Part shown: piece by piece, positions 35,820 through 47,300 of the stretch
How the letters are laid out: each line of letters opens with the position of its first letter
How positions within the stretch are numbered: the stretch's first letter is position 1
Assembly: GCA_028023455.1 (NCBI GenBank)
Contig: JAQFVV010000055.1
Coordinates: 6,414,030 to 6,478,029, forward strand
Length of the DNA stretch: 64,000 bases
Origin: Epiperipatus broadwayi
Lineage: Eukaryota; Onychophora; Udeonychophora; Euonychophora; Peripatidae
Direction: 5' to 3'
Program-made: the position numbers and the translations under genes
The notes under the pieces: model-generated
Databases searched by the model: none
Seen by the model: the letters and a program-made list of their open reading frames with translations, nothing else
Told to the model about the DNA's origin: nothing

Positions 35820-38325
35820 TATTTTTTGGTATATAAATAGCTATAAAAGTTATTTGGTGCTTTAATAGATTGTGCACATATATATATAAACCAAAAACAA
35901 GCTGAAAACTAAACTGAGATTAATACAAAATTAATTACCACAACAGTGTAATGCTGCAGCCAATTAGAATTGTTATTACTAAATTTACGATATTTGATAC
36001 TAATCTTCAACCTATTGAAAATGTAATGGTTGCACCCAATGCCCTTTAAATAATGTGAAATATTGAAATGTGTCCATAAATATTTCAAGACTTGAATTAG
36101 CTGCGGTCTTGGAGAAGTTTAAAGTGATTGGTGTTTGATTAATGCATTGGGATGCAAATGGTACATTTGCAGACAAATGGAGATGGTGTTAAAGCCATGA
36201 AATGACCACACTATAAAAGTTTATGCTTGTTTATTGTAGTGTGATATCAAGCTTTGTAAGTTTAGTTTGAATGGTTGTAATTTTAAATTTAGTTGTGGTA
36301 ATTATATATATATACATTATTTTCTTCATGCTGAAGTCTTGATATTTCTGTTTAAATGGAGATTCAATTCCTCTTTTATGTTATTCATTGTTGAAATAAA
36401 GCAAAGATCCCCTATGGTAGTAGTGCACAACCTTTTTACACTTGCAACCCTCTCCCTTGGACTAAAATTTGACATGATCCATTATTTATTTTTACCATGT
36501 CTGAATTATAAATACGAGTATATTAAGGATATGTACAATAAACCGTAATAGTTTTAATTAATATATAAATTTATATTTTAGTATTAAGCACATACAATTT
36601 GAATTGAAATTTTTGAAATAAATTATATAATCACAAAAAAAATATGATACCTACAAATCAATTTATTTTCATGTGATTTTTATCTATTTTTAAAAATTTA
36701 ATTCTTTAAAAAAAAAAAAAAACTTATCCAAAACATAATCTGAAATAGCTACTATGAATTAGACTTCAACTAGTATCATATTACTACTAAAATATACGTT
36801 TGTTATATATATCGTGTCAAATTTGTTTTAGTTTTTTAAATAACCATTATTTACAATAAATGTTACATTATATAAAAATAATTAAAAAAATATAGTGAGA
36901 AAATAAAATTACTTTTTAACCGGATTCAGTTGATATTTTTTTAAAATTGATTGCTTTCCAAAAATCAATGACTTCAATAAAATCAATTTGTTACTTATTG
37001 TTGTCATTGGTTACACAGAATTGATTATATTTCTCTTAAAAAAATTTAAAACGGCTTTTATATAAAAAGATGATTAAAAAGGCCAACTAAAACAGAAAGG
37101 AAAGGTTTATAAAATTAAAACTCCATAAGCTAATTCAAACTAATTTAATATATTTGAAATTGAAACATACTTTGGAAGATTCTGAGAGAGACACCTATCT
37201 AAAAATATGCAATTAAGGCATTTGAAAATTGGTAGCAGTATCACATACCGGTTGTAGCCATTGCAAATTAAGAAAATTTCATGACCCCTAAAAATGTTTA
37301 TACGATTCCTCAGGGGTTATGATCCATAGATTGTACACCATTATTTTATATCATGCAAAAATATATATATAAACCAAAAATGCTTAACTAGAATGAGCTA
37401 TTCCAAAATTACAATTACATCCAATTGTCAATACTAAGCTTTATACATACACAAAAACACAGCAAAAGTGACCAATCCCAATTAACAGTGAAATAATAAA
37501 TCCACTATACCATGTTCACCAAACTAAAGTATAGAGTGAAGCAGCAGTTTTTTTTTACAAATTTCATTGTAAATAATGCTAAATTTGTATCAATAATCCA
37601 CTGAAATTTCAATACATTTAGCAAATTTAGCTTTATTTATATCAAAAATGCAAGATTGTCTGCTCTATTCTTTAGTATTCTAAACATAATGTGGATTTGT
37701 GTTACACTATTTTACTATTAGATGGAGGTTGATCATTTTTGCTCTATTTCATACAGCTTGCTCTGTCATTTAAAATACGTATTCATAAACTAATTTTTTT
37801 TTCATGTGATTTATAAATTTTATTTTTTGTAGACTGTTATGTATTTTTATTTCATTTATAGATTTTCTACAGGGTAAAATGTTACTAGCTGTTTATATAT
37901 ATATATATCATTATGTAAGCTCATTTCTTAAGAAACTCTGTAAATTATGATCTTTTGGAAATATAATATTTCTGATGTAGAAAAATTGTGTGAAAATGGA
38001 GTAAAGAATATACACTAATTATATATATTGTCTTCCAATAACATTTATTCAGTTCATAAGGTATTGATTTATGCTTCCATTTAGAGGCAATGCATTGACT
38101 AAAAACTAATTTTTTTTATGCACATATGTATATGTATAGTGAGTATGTACATACATATAACTACATGTACATAGACCTTTTTTTATGTATATGATAAACG
38201 ATTTCATAATCTGCAGCAGAATTTTTTTTATTTTTATTTGCTTTTGCATTATTTATATAATCAAATATTCAAAGCATTATGAAATTACTCATTTGATTGA
38301 ATGAAACAGTAATAATAAATAAAAA
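35820..38325. other. AT-rich intergenic stretch, nothing recognised
   Basis: Contains scattered A/T homopolymers and TA repeats (for example 37898-37910). Open frames such as 36267-36548 have no family resemblance and composition like the surrounding DNA. Confidence 0.65.
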
Positions 38326-38431
38326 CATTTTTTTTCCCCCCATGTGTCATAGCATCAGCCGGGAAGCGAACCCGCTAACCCGGGACAACTACTTCTAAAG
38401 CGGCTGTCACTGACCTCTCGACTACCAATGC
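38326..38431 (-). mobile_element. tRNA-derived SINE (copy 2, diverged)
   Basis: Same family as 35707-35815. The head spans 38352-38431, with GCATTGGTAGTCGAGAGGTC at its 5' end and GGGTTCGCTTCCCGGC near its 3' end, followed by TATGACACATG and an A run. The anticodon stem is degraded. Confidence 0.82.
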
Positions 38432-40140
38432 TTGACATTTATTTTTTATATGCTGTTTTATTGTATTTGCAGGGGAAAAAGTATCTGTTTTTGATTATCG
38501 TGTATAAATTTTATTGGGTTTTTTTTATTATAACATATGTAAACAAATAGATGTCCTTTTTTTCTATACATGACAAAAAGTGGGGCCATAATATATTAAA
38601 AAAAATCATTGAACTTTATAAAATAACGAACATTCCGTTAGCACATAAATTGTTTTTAAGTTGTTTTTCATTATGTATTTATTATTGTACAAAATACGAT
38701 CATTTATACAAAGCTGTAGATTTTATTCTTTTATAAGTAATATGCCTGTTTTTCTTGATTTTTTTTTTTGAATAATACATTCATCTCTTTTATGTGTGTT
38801 TTTAAAAAATACACTATTGTTTTGCAGTAATTTTTATTGCAATCTGTTACAATTTTTCTTTCCTCATGTTATCACATCCTAGTTATGTAAATGGTAGCCA
38901 TTTAAAAATGCACTCGTTAATATAAAGATGACCTCACGAGAAATTATATTTCGTTTTGATGAGAAGTGATATTATCTTGGTTTCCACAATTATTGTGTTA
39001 AATTCAGCATTTGATTGTATAAGTGAGGCCATATCATAAATACGTTAGGATTATTATTGTATTTCAAGTTTTCTCCAAAAGTATATACAGTATATATAAA
39101 AACACTTTGACAGTGATTCATTAGATTTTGATAAAATAGTTAAATGTTTTTTTTATTCTTTTAAAAATTTACTGCAATTATTATTTTGTATAAATTGTGT
39201 ACCTTAAACCCTTGTTTTTCCAATTGACAATTTTTTAATTTCATTTATTAATTTAATTGAGTGCCAAACCAATGTTGTTCTGAAGTATTAAGAGATTTTA
39301 TTTCTATACTAAAATTATCAATAATTTTCATGCACTTTTGTTTAATTATTAGAAATATATTTGAATTAATTACAGAAGTTATTAGAATTTGAATATTATT
39401 ATTAGTAGTTATTTCATCTATTGAGTAAAGTTTATTTTTAAAAATATATATGCTTCTTATAATTAATGGTAGTATAGAAATGTTTTCTCTTTTATCCACG
39501 TGTAAAATAAACATGCACTCATATTTTTTTTGTCGTATTTGTTTCTTTTTATTGTAAAATGAAAAAAGTCTCAAATAAAGATTTCAACCATAAGTAATTT
39601 GCAAATTTGTCCTTTAAAGTGAATTTTTATTAACCCACTGGCTACAATTGGTATGTGATACCACTATCAATTTTCAAGTGCCTTAATTTCATATTTTTGA
39701 AATTTAGATGTCCCTCTCAGTATTCTCCTAAGTATGTCCCTATTTTTCCAAAATCAAATTAATTTGAATTTTGCTCACGTAGTTTTAATTTTATACCCCA
39801 CCTCTTCTATTTTATTGGTATCTCTTACTATTTGCAGTCTAGATATAGTTATAAATTTTTTTCAAATGACAGCTTTTTTTGTTATTTTTTAAAAAAGAAA
39901 ACAAATCTTGTAACTAATGGCAACAGTAATAAATAGCAAATTTATTTTATTAAAATCAGTTTATAAAAAAAAACAATGAACTAATTTAAAAAAAAAGTCA
40001 ACTGAATCCAGTTTAAACAAAATAATTTTATTTAATTTTCTAGGTATATTTTTTTAAAAAAAAAATTTATACAAATAATTTCAAATTGCTCCTAAAAAAA
40101 ATCAAATTTGAAACAATATATAAATAAAACTTACATTTGT
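38432..40140. other. AT-rich intergenic stretch, nothing recognised
   Basis: No gene or repeat family supported. The open frames at 38551-38736 and 39248-39574 are AT-rich with no recognisable motif. Confidence 0.6.
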
Positions 40141-40352
40141 TTGAAGGTTTGTGATGGTACTTTAGCATTAATTATTTATTGGACTATTTCCATCATTTAA
40201 TATTAAGAACTGAATGTCTTTTAGAAAAATTTTAAATTTTCTAAATACATTAAACTTGGTAACATCACACAGATAATGTATTTGGAAAGTTTAAAATTTT
40301 TCTAAAGCTATTCAGTTCTTAATACTAAATGATGGAAATAGTCCACCAAATG
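40141..40352. mobile_element. Foldback element, family A (copy A2, short)
   Basis: Starts GAAGGTTTGTGATGG and shows GGACTATTTCCATCAT with its inverted copy GATGATGGAAATAGTCC-type near 40335-40350. Arms of about 95 bases flank a short centre (GGTAACATCACACAG). The central part with the CTGAAGA box, present in other copies, is missing. Confidence 0.82.
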
Positions 40353-40861
40353 ATGAGACATACATATATTAGGAACAGTATGAGATACTGATTGTAGTCT
40401 AAATGTTATAAAATACATTGTAACTATTGCAGAATAATAGAATTATTAATAATTGCCTGATTGATTAATTGTGGAATAATCAATTCCATAGTTTTCAATG
40501 CTATGCATCTTTGTCAAAGCCAAAAAATGCAAATCAACAATAGAAATGCAGATAGTTTTCAATATTGTACATCTTTGTCAAAATCAATAAATGCTAATCA
40601 ATAATAGTAATGCAAATAATATATTAAATAAACCAGTTAGCATCAAGTGGCAAACTACATTTTTAAAGTTAAGGGTATGGTTAGAATGTTTTATAAATCA
40701 AGATTCTTTAATCCCATATCCCTGCCTATTCTTTGTACATTTTTTTCCCCACAAGAATGGCCACACATTTTCATGTTTGTATTATTATTTATAATTTACA
40801 ATTATTATTTTGATAAAAAAAAATCAAGTCAGATGTCACATGATAGCTTGTATTTACAAAT

Positions 40862-40978
40862 GTTATATATAGAGTTCACAAAACAAACTCTTAACAAGCT
40901 TTGAGAATACCCTCAACCGCAGACCGGTTTCTGCATCTAGCGTCGTTAGTGAGTTTGTTTTGCGAACTTTATATATAA
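40862..40978. mobile_element. Hairpin element with a family-B-like core
   Basis: TATATATAGAGTTCACAAAA and its complement near 40960-40978 form the arms. The minus strand of the right half reads CTCACTAACGACGC then GAAACCGGTCTGCGG (40915-40949), aligning with the CTCACTGANGA...GAAAC core of family B, with one core change (CTAACGA). Confidence 0.75.
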
Positions 40979-41025
40979 TTATTATTTTGTAAATATATAA
41001 ATTTATTAAGTGCTAGCAGATATCT

Positions 41026-41140
41026 AATAATAATGTGCAAGGCTAAAACCTTCGACAGAAGCGCCTTAAAATGCTTATGTGACAGCCAATCACATTTTAA
41101 GGTGCTTCTGTCGAAGGTTTTAGCCTTGCACATTATTATT
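41026..41140. mobile_element. Near-perfect hairpin element
   Basis: AATAATAATGTGCAAGGC at 41026 pairs with GCCTTGCACATTATTATT at 41123-41140. Arms of about 49 bases have one or two mismatches around a 16-base loop. Probably a short MITE. Confidence 0.85.
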
Positions 41141-41149
41141 TTGATTTAT

Positions 41150-41980
41150 TTATGAATATTGATTTTCTAGAATAAGTTTTGTTAAAGGTTGAGAAAAAAA
41201 AAACTATTATTGACAATCCTAATGCTATCAGTTTTATAGTAATTTATTATCTAATTATCTCCACTTTTGAGCAGACATCTTTAAAGTACGTTGCCCATTG
41301 TAAATAATAATCAAAACAATCCAAGGATAAAAAATTAACAGCATCTTACATTATGAGATTAAGCAAGTACATACAAATATTTTATTTTGAAATTAATCCT
41401 TGATCATAGTAATTTTACTAGATATAGATTAATCTCTCTTTATAATAATATACATTTTTTAATCAAATTTTTTAAAATCATACATTAATCATTAAAAGTA
41501 TATAATGTCCTACATATTATTTTCATGAAAAATTTTTACACATAAAAAGAATAAAAATAGAATGTTATGAAAAGTACAGTACGGTAATAAGAAAGGGCAC
41601 AACCATGTACATACGTATAGTATTTAGGAATTATATTAATTTGATCTTATAGAGAAAAACGTAGACAAATTTGGTTTGACTAAATTGTCATCATCATTAA
41701 GATTGAGACTATTTTAAACAAAATTTTTATTCGATAATTTGCAGCAATGTGAATTAATTTATCAAACAAAAAATAATATAAAAGATCAAAAATCTCATAA
41801 TTCATAAACTTAAAATACTATCTTCTTGTTCTAGCATAGTTGGCTCTTTTCTAAGTCGTGCTACATTTAATGATACTAAAATGAAATGAAAAAGTTACGA
41901 GTCTCAAGAAAGTTTAATAATTTTACAAATAATGTAGGATATCTTTTTTTTTAAGAATCCACTCAATTATTTAAATATTT
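41150..41980. other. AT-rich intergenic stretch, nothing recognised
   Basis: No coding or repeat signal that I can name. Confidence 0.6.
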
Positions 41981-41984
41981 TTAA

Positions 41985-42330
41985 GACGGGCTATAACCTG
42001 TGTCCATTGTGCCTTGAAATTTATAATAGCCAAGCAATAGTTTATATATTTCCAGTATAAAGATCATAATATTAACGCGTAAATCGCAAGATTCGTGAAT
42101 GTTAATTTGTATAGGAAACTGGAGAGAATAACAGCTTCACGCTCCTAAATCAAGATGCCTCAGATTGGCCTATATAAGTGAAAAGTTAGGTTAAAGATAA
42201 GACGGCCTTCTTATCTTTATAAAAGTCACTATCTTGTGTCGTGATTTGAGAGGTCCCTCTATCGGCAAAATATATTGCTTGACTTATAAATTTCAAGACG
42301 CACTAGACACAGGTTGTAGCGTGTTAAAAG
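41985..42330. mobile_element. Module D element with inverted ends (copy D3)
   Basis: Inverted ends: CTATAACCTGTGTCCATTG near 41990 against GACACAGGTTGTAGCG near 42305, and AAATTTATAA inward. The centre holds CTTCACGCTCCTAAATC, TCAGATTGGCCTATATAAG (TATA-like), a hairpin AAAGATAAG...CTTATCTTT (42193-42218) and ACTATCTTGTGTCGTG. It aligns with the modules at 12.2 and 47.1 kb outside the hairpin. Confidence 0.7.
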
Positions 42331-42649
42331 TATTTACATATACTTCCTGTGCGCTTAATAAATAATTATAACTGTAATTATCTAAGCGTAGAAAACCATG
42401 ATGTAAATTGATTATTAAAAGAGCAATATTACGGATATCTTTTTTCTTTTTGATTTATCCATAATTATTTTCTTTAGGAATCTGTAACTTTGCTTTGTAG
42501 AATTGTAAATAATATATTGTTTTCTCTTTATTATTATTTTTTCTTTCTATTGCTAGATAGCAATAAATAAATCCCATATAATAATAAATTATATACTTTT
42601 TGCTATTTTTTGCCAAATTGTTTGCAAATTTTTAAAAAATGTATTGTTA

Positions 42650-43180
42650 TTGGGAATATGAAGAAAATAAAGATTGATAATGACAAGTTAGAAGTTAACG
42701 ATTAAAAGTACCTTGGTCAGGTTATTACTACAGATGGAAACATAATGAATGAAATTAATCATAGAATTAAATCTGAAATGCTTTTGACAGAAATAATAAT
42801 AAATAGAAATATGCCTATGTGTTTGAAAAGAAAGTTTTTTAATAAATGTGTTTTACTAATACTTTCTTATGGATTTGAGACTTGGACACTTAACAGAAGA
42901 GCAACACAGAGACTAGACTACTCAAAGAGGTGCATATTAAGAGTAACAAGAAATTGAAAAAATACATAGTTGGGCTGGAAATATTGGTAGAAGAGATTGT
43001 TAAAATCATAAACGGGATTCCAAGAGATTGTAAAAGGTCTAGAAAGAGATCATATGCGAGACAGATGGATGAAATAAGGAAATGTGCTGGGATCATGTGG
43101 GGAAGAGAGGCTAGAGATCAGAGATGGATTGAATTGGGAAAGATCATTCTGCAATAGATCTATAATGGTTGAAAATGGTG
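42650..43180 (+). pseudogene. RTE-type retrotransposon 3' fragment (copy 3)
   Basis: Frameshifted. Contains a YLGQVI-type block, [36 protein letters not shown], a damaged WAGHI block (GLEILVEEIVK) and IPRDCKRSRKRSYARQMDEI, ending near IILQ*. More decayed than the copy at 16.9-18.1 kb. Confidence 0.82.
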
Positions 43181-43319
43181 ATGATTGGGGATATATGTGT
43201 ATGCAAAGTTTCAAGTAGATCGGAAATTGGATAAAAATTGAGTTCATAAGATTTCACATACAGTCAGATGGACAAAAAAACTAGTAAGTTAAATAAAAGC
43301 ATATATATATATAAATATG

Positions 43320-43560
43320 GCAGCAGGAAGAAATATGTATTAGATCAAAAAAAGTTCAAATGCATCGGATTCAAAATTCATTGATGTAAGTCATAAGCTA
43401 GAAATTAGTTTGAGGGTGTGATTAGGAAAGTATTTATATGGATTATGCTAGATCACAGAAATTGGAATAGAAGAAATAGATTTGCTACTTAAAAATAAGG
43501 CAAAAGCAAAGGTCATGTGATATATTATGGTTTTTCATAAAAAGGTAATTGCATTTTATT
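43320..43560. mobile_element. Family B element, decayed (copy B7)
   Basis: GTATTAGATCAAAAAAAG, ATTGATGTAAGTCATAAGCT, AGAAATTAGTTTGAGGG and TCATGTGATATATTATGG align with family B. The core reads TTGATGT...GAAA, one box damaged. Confidence 0.55.
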
Positions 43561-43671
43561 ATATCAATTTAGCAGCAAAATTTTCATTAGAAATAATTCA
43601 TATTTTGTTTTCATAAATCTTACGAGTGTAAAAATAATTTACTTATACTGATTGAAACATATAGTAATCTC

Positions 43672-44047
43672 GTGTTTTTCTGAAGGTTTGTGATGATGGT
43701 GTTCTAGCTGTATTTTTATATTGGACTATTTCCATCATCTAATATGTGTGTTGCATGTCTTTAGAAAAGTTTTAATTTTTAGTTAAATATTCCAAATGCA
43801 TTCAACTGTTAGTAATATCACAGCAAACAGGTTAGTATATGCACCAACTGTTAGTAATATCACAGCAAACAAATGTTAATAATATCACAGCAAACAGGTT
43901 AGTATATGCACTAACTGTTAGTAATATCACAGCAAACAGGTTAGTATACGCACAATGTTTCGAGAGGTATTTTTCTCCCCTCTTCTTCAGGTGTTGCTGG
44001 CCAACACACATATTAGATGATGGAAATAGTCCAATATAAAAATACAG
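43672..44047. mobile_element. Foldback element, family A (copy A3) with 13-bp target duplication
   Basis: The element begins GTGTTTTTCTGAAGGTTTG and ends AATATAAAAATACAG. The flanks share ATATAGTAATCTC at 43659-43671 and 44048-44060, a 13-base target duplication. Inside are inverted ends (GGACTATTTCCATCATCTAA and complement), about four tandem units of roughly 42 bases (43803-43952, CTGTTAGTAATATCACAGC...) and, on the minus strand, CTGAAGA (43984-43990) then CTCTCGAAACATTGTG. Confidence 0.88.
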
Positions 44048-44064
44048 ATATAGTAATCTCATTT

Positions 44065-45310
44065 GTAGATTCACTCTATTTTCCTACATGAATACTACCA
44101 CAAATCATCTCATTTTGTTAATTTGCGTGCTCAATCATGTGATTGCTTTTTTTCGTAACTGCATTTTTATTTATTTTATTAATACTTTTAAATATATGTA
44201 AACACATTTTATAGTATCCATGGAAAGGTTTGCAAACATAGGTGGACTGCTATATTTAAAAGTTTTCATTAAATGAATCCTGTATGAAGAAAAATCTCTT
44301 TAATGCTTGTATCTACATTATCAAAATGAGTTTATTTTATTTTAAGACTTTTTAAAAACGACCAGCCCAAGTCATACCAACTTATTCTACTATTAAAATC
44401 AAATGAATTGAAAAGCAATTAAATTTATTAAGCTCACAAATCATTGAAATTTTCTCGCATATTGATAGAAAGATATGGAAAATAGTATTCTTGATTTGTA
44501 TTATGAAAAGTTTCAACACATTCTCATACATGTCTAATTACGATCACAAAATAAATTTTCTTTACAAGCTTTACATTTATTGCATTCATATGAAATACCA
44601 GTGAAGAAATTATAAATTACACTACAGTTTACTAAACGTTCCTTTCAATAAAATCTTAACTTGAATTATTAACATGGTTTATCCATAAAGTTTTCACATA
44701 TCAGCCAACAAGAGCTGATGTAAACACATGATCAACACTTCCATAAAGTGATGATTCACAGTATTTTTATGTATATATTGAAAAACTTAATAATGGTACC
44801 CATGATATGACAAATTTAAATACATTTTCAGTACATATCATATAATCAAATGGAATAATATAAAATAGCTTTGTATTTTAAAATTCCAAGAAATTTGAAT
44901 TTTCATCTTGATATCTGGAGCATTTTTTGTTGAACATATCAAAAACTTTTTTAGTATTTGATTAACATTATTTTTTTGGAATATAGAAAAAAATCAAGTA
45001 TACTATGTGTTCAATTTCTAAGTTATGAATTGACATTTCTTCATAAATTTGGGACAAAAATTATCCAAAATATTAATTGAGCAGAATCTTGAATATTGTT
45101 ACAAAAATATTTTCATTTTTTGCATTGTGATAATTATACTCGGAGGATAAAATCTGATCCAAAAAGTGAACGAATTATGAAATTTAAATTGAGGATCATC
45201 TCTTTCTAAAATTAAAGATGAGTACTTTTTCAAATTTCAATTCACTTGATGTTTGAAGATTTTCACTTTTTTTAAATAGTCAGTCTTTGACTACATAAAT
45301 AATTCACGGG
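44065..45310. other. AT-rich intergenic stretch, nothing recognised
   Basis: No gene or repeat family supported between the family A element and the next RTE copy. Confidence 0.6.
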
Positions 45311-45314
45311 ATGT

Positions 45315-45870
45315 GAAATGTTAAAAAGACTAAAGTAACGTTCAATGGATTTTCTCAAAAGAAAAAAATAATGATGAGTTAAAACAAGTTGACAACTACA
45401 AATATCTTGGTCAGATTATTACCACAGGTGGAAACAATGAATGAAATTAATTACAGAATTAAACTTGAATGGAGTGCTTTTGGTAAAAATACTTATGGAT
45501 CAGAGATTTGGACATTTAACAGAAGAGCAATTCAGACCACTCAATCAGTGCATGTTGGGAGTAACAAGAGATTGAAAATGAAATACAATGGTGAGAGAAC
45601 AAAGGTATTGTTGACATCATTGAGAGAATTAGGAGATTGAAGTGGAGTTGGGCTGGACATATTGCTAGAAGAGATGATAATAGATGGACAATTGAAATTT
45701 TAAACTGGATTCCAAAATGTCTAGAAAGAGATCATGTGAGATGGCTGGATAAAATAAGGAAATGCACTGGGATGATGTGGAGAAGAGATTAGAAATCAGA
45801 AAGTGGAGTGAGCTTGGACAAAATTTCACCCTGAAATGGATCAATAATGGTTGAAAATGATTATGTGAGA
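45315..45870 (+). pseudogene. RTE-type retrotransposon 3' fragment (copy 4)
   Basis: Internally deleted and frameshifted. Blocks in order: [73 protein letters not shown] and a damaged C-terminus. Sense orientation, as for the other three copies. Confidence 0.82.
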
Positions 45871-46089
45871 TGTGAAGCATTAAAAATGCGATATACAAGT
45901 TAATGTGCAGTTCTTGTTTTTTGTGTGTGCTATGGGAATATCCTTCAAGATACATTGCTGTGCTTATGTCGGTTAAAAAAGTATTTTTACTTTTATCACA
46001 ATCGTTAATAAGCCCATGAAAACAATCTGGCAAAAAAGTCATAATGAATTAATCGGAGACTGCTGTATAATTTTCTAATATTGAGATAT

Positions 46090-46170
46090 GTAATATATAA
46101 TAAGACTATGCGCCTAGATACGACAGTAGGGCGCATAGTCTTAAGGTCATAGCCTTAATATATATTACAT
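46090..46170. repeat. Hairpin repeat (full copy)
   Basis: AAGACTATGCGCC at 46102 and GGCGCATAGTCTT at 46130 pair around TAGATACGACAGTA; the outer TAATATATA sequences also pair. A single arm is at 34140. Confidence 0.8.
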
Positions 46171-46729
46171 ATGTAATGAGTATGTGCATAAAAAATTATT
46201 AATACCGAGATAGTAATTTACCATACTGCCATTAAATTATTTTTTTGCACAAGAATCCAAGATGTCTGATGTCGCAATTCAGTTCTTGCTATATTTTAAA
46301 AATCTTTTTTAACAAATTTCATTCTGCTTTCATCTAACTGTGTCTCTTAACCTTTAAATTTTTTAGTGGAACAAACAGCTGGTGCTCATTGCACAGACAT
46401 TCTATGTAAGATTCAAAGTTTCATATCGGGTAATGCTACCAAAGCCATACTAAAATTATTAATTGATAAATAAAAAAATTCAAACAATTTTCACTACTTG
46501 CTAGAGTTTGTGTTTAACAAAAGTGTAATTTGTTTTCAAAATAGATCATTTTCGATATGAATTAAAATTGACAATTTCTATTCAAAACAAACTGTTGATA
46601 TTTGAACAAATAGACATTTTTGTAAAATTTCATAATCGAATACTGCTTATTGAGAAAAAGACCTCCATAATATTTAGCATAATTATACAATTCAATGCAT
46701 AAATTTATAATAATACAAATTTAACGCTA
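46171..46729. other. AT-rich intergenic stretch, nothing recognised
   Basis: No supported feature. Confidence 0.6.
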
Positions 46730-46960
46730 ATTATAATAAATACTCTCATTTCCATATACAAGATAAAGTCTTTTTAAAAGATAGAATGGACCACTCTTTT
46801 TCACCTAAACTATATGTGTAGGCAAATCTGAAGCATTTGGGTGAAAAAGATAGAATGGATCCATTCTATCTTTTAAAAAGACTATCTTGTGTTTGGAGAG
46901 TATTCATTATAATTAGTGTTATCTGTAAAGCGCATGTGCAGAGGAGTAAGCTACAATTAT
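46730..46960. mobile_element. Module D element, inverted pair (copy D4)
   Basis: Left arm (TATACAAGATAAAGTC, TTTTAAAAGATAGAATGGA) is the complement of the right arm (ACTATCTTGTGTTTGG). A perfect 22-base palindrome of GATAGAATGGA with its complement sits at 46849-46870. Confidence 0.8.
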
Positions 46961-47084
46961 TATAATTTATAAAAAACATTGCACTATATAAATTAAATAT
47001 TTACATATGTTGAAAGTTTTCATTTAATAACGATGTATCGTAAATAGTAAAAATTTTGCAAGTGTCATCAACAGAAATCAGATT

Positions 47085-47300
47085 ATAAGTAATTTAAAGT
47101 GATTAATTAAATCTTCACGTTCTCAGTTCCAAATGTTTCAGATTTTCCTATACATATAGTTTGGGTGAAAAGGATAGAGTGGATCCATTCTATCTTTTAA
47201 AAAGACTTTATCTTGTATTTGGAAATGAGAGTATTCATTATAATTAGCGTTATCTGTAAAGCGCATTTGCAGTGGAGTAAGATACAGTTATTATAATAAT
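47085..47300 (+). repeat. Module D copy (D5)
   Basis: Reads GTAATTTAAAGTGATTAATT, TTCACGTTCTCAGTTCC, TTTCAGATTTTCCTATAC, a hairpin at 47173-47194 (GATAGAGTGGA with complement, one G-U-type change), then ACTTTATCTTGTATTTGG and GAGAGTATTCATTATAATTA. It aligns with the 12.2-kb tandem copies outside the hairpin. Confidence 0.75.

Noticed and set aside
36267-36548. Open frame of 93 codons in the intergenic region
   Set aside because: Phe/Ile/Tyr-rich with no motif; expected by chance in AT-rich DNA with T-rich codons.
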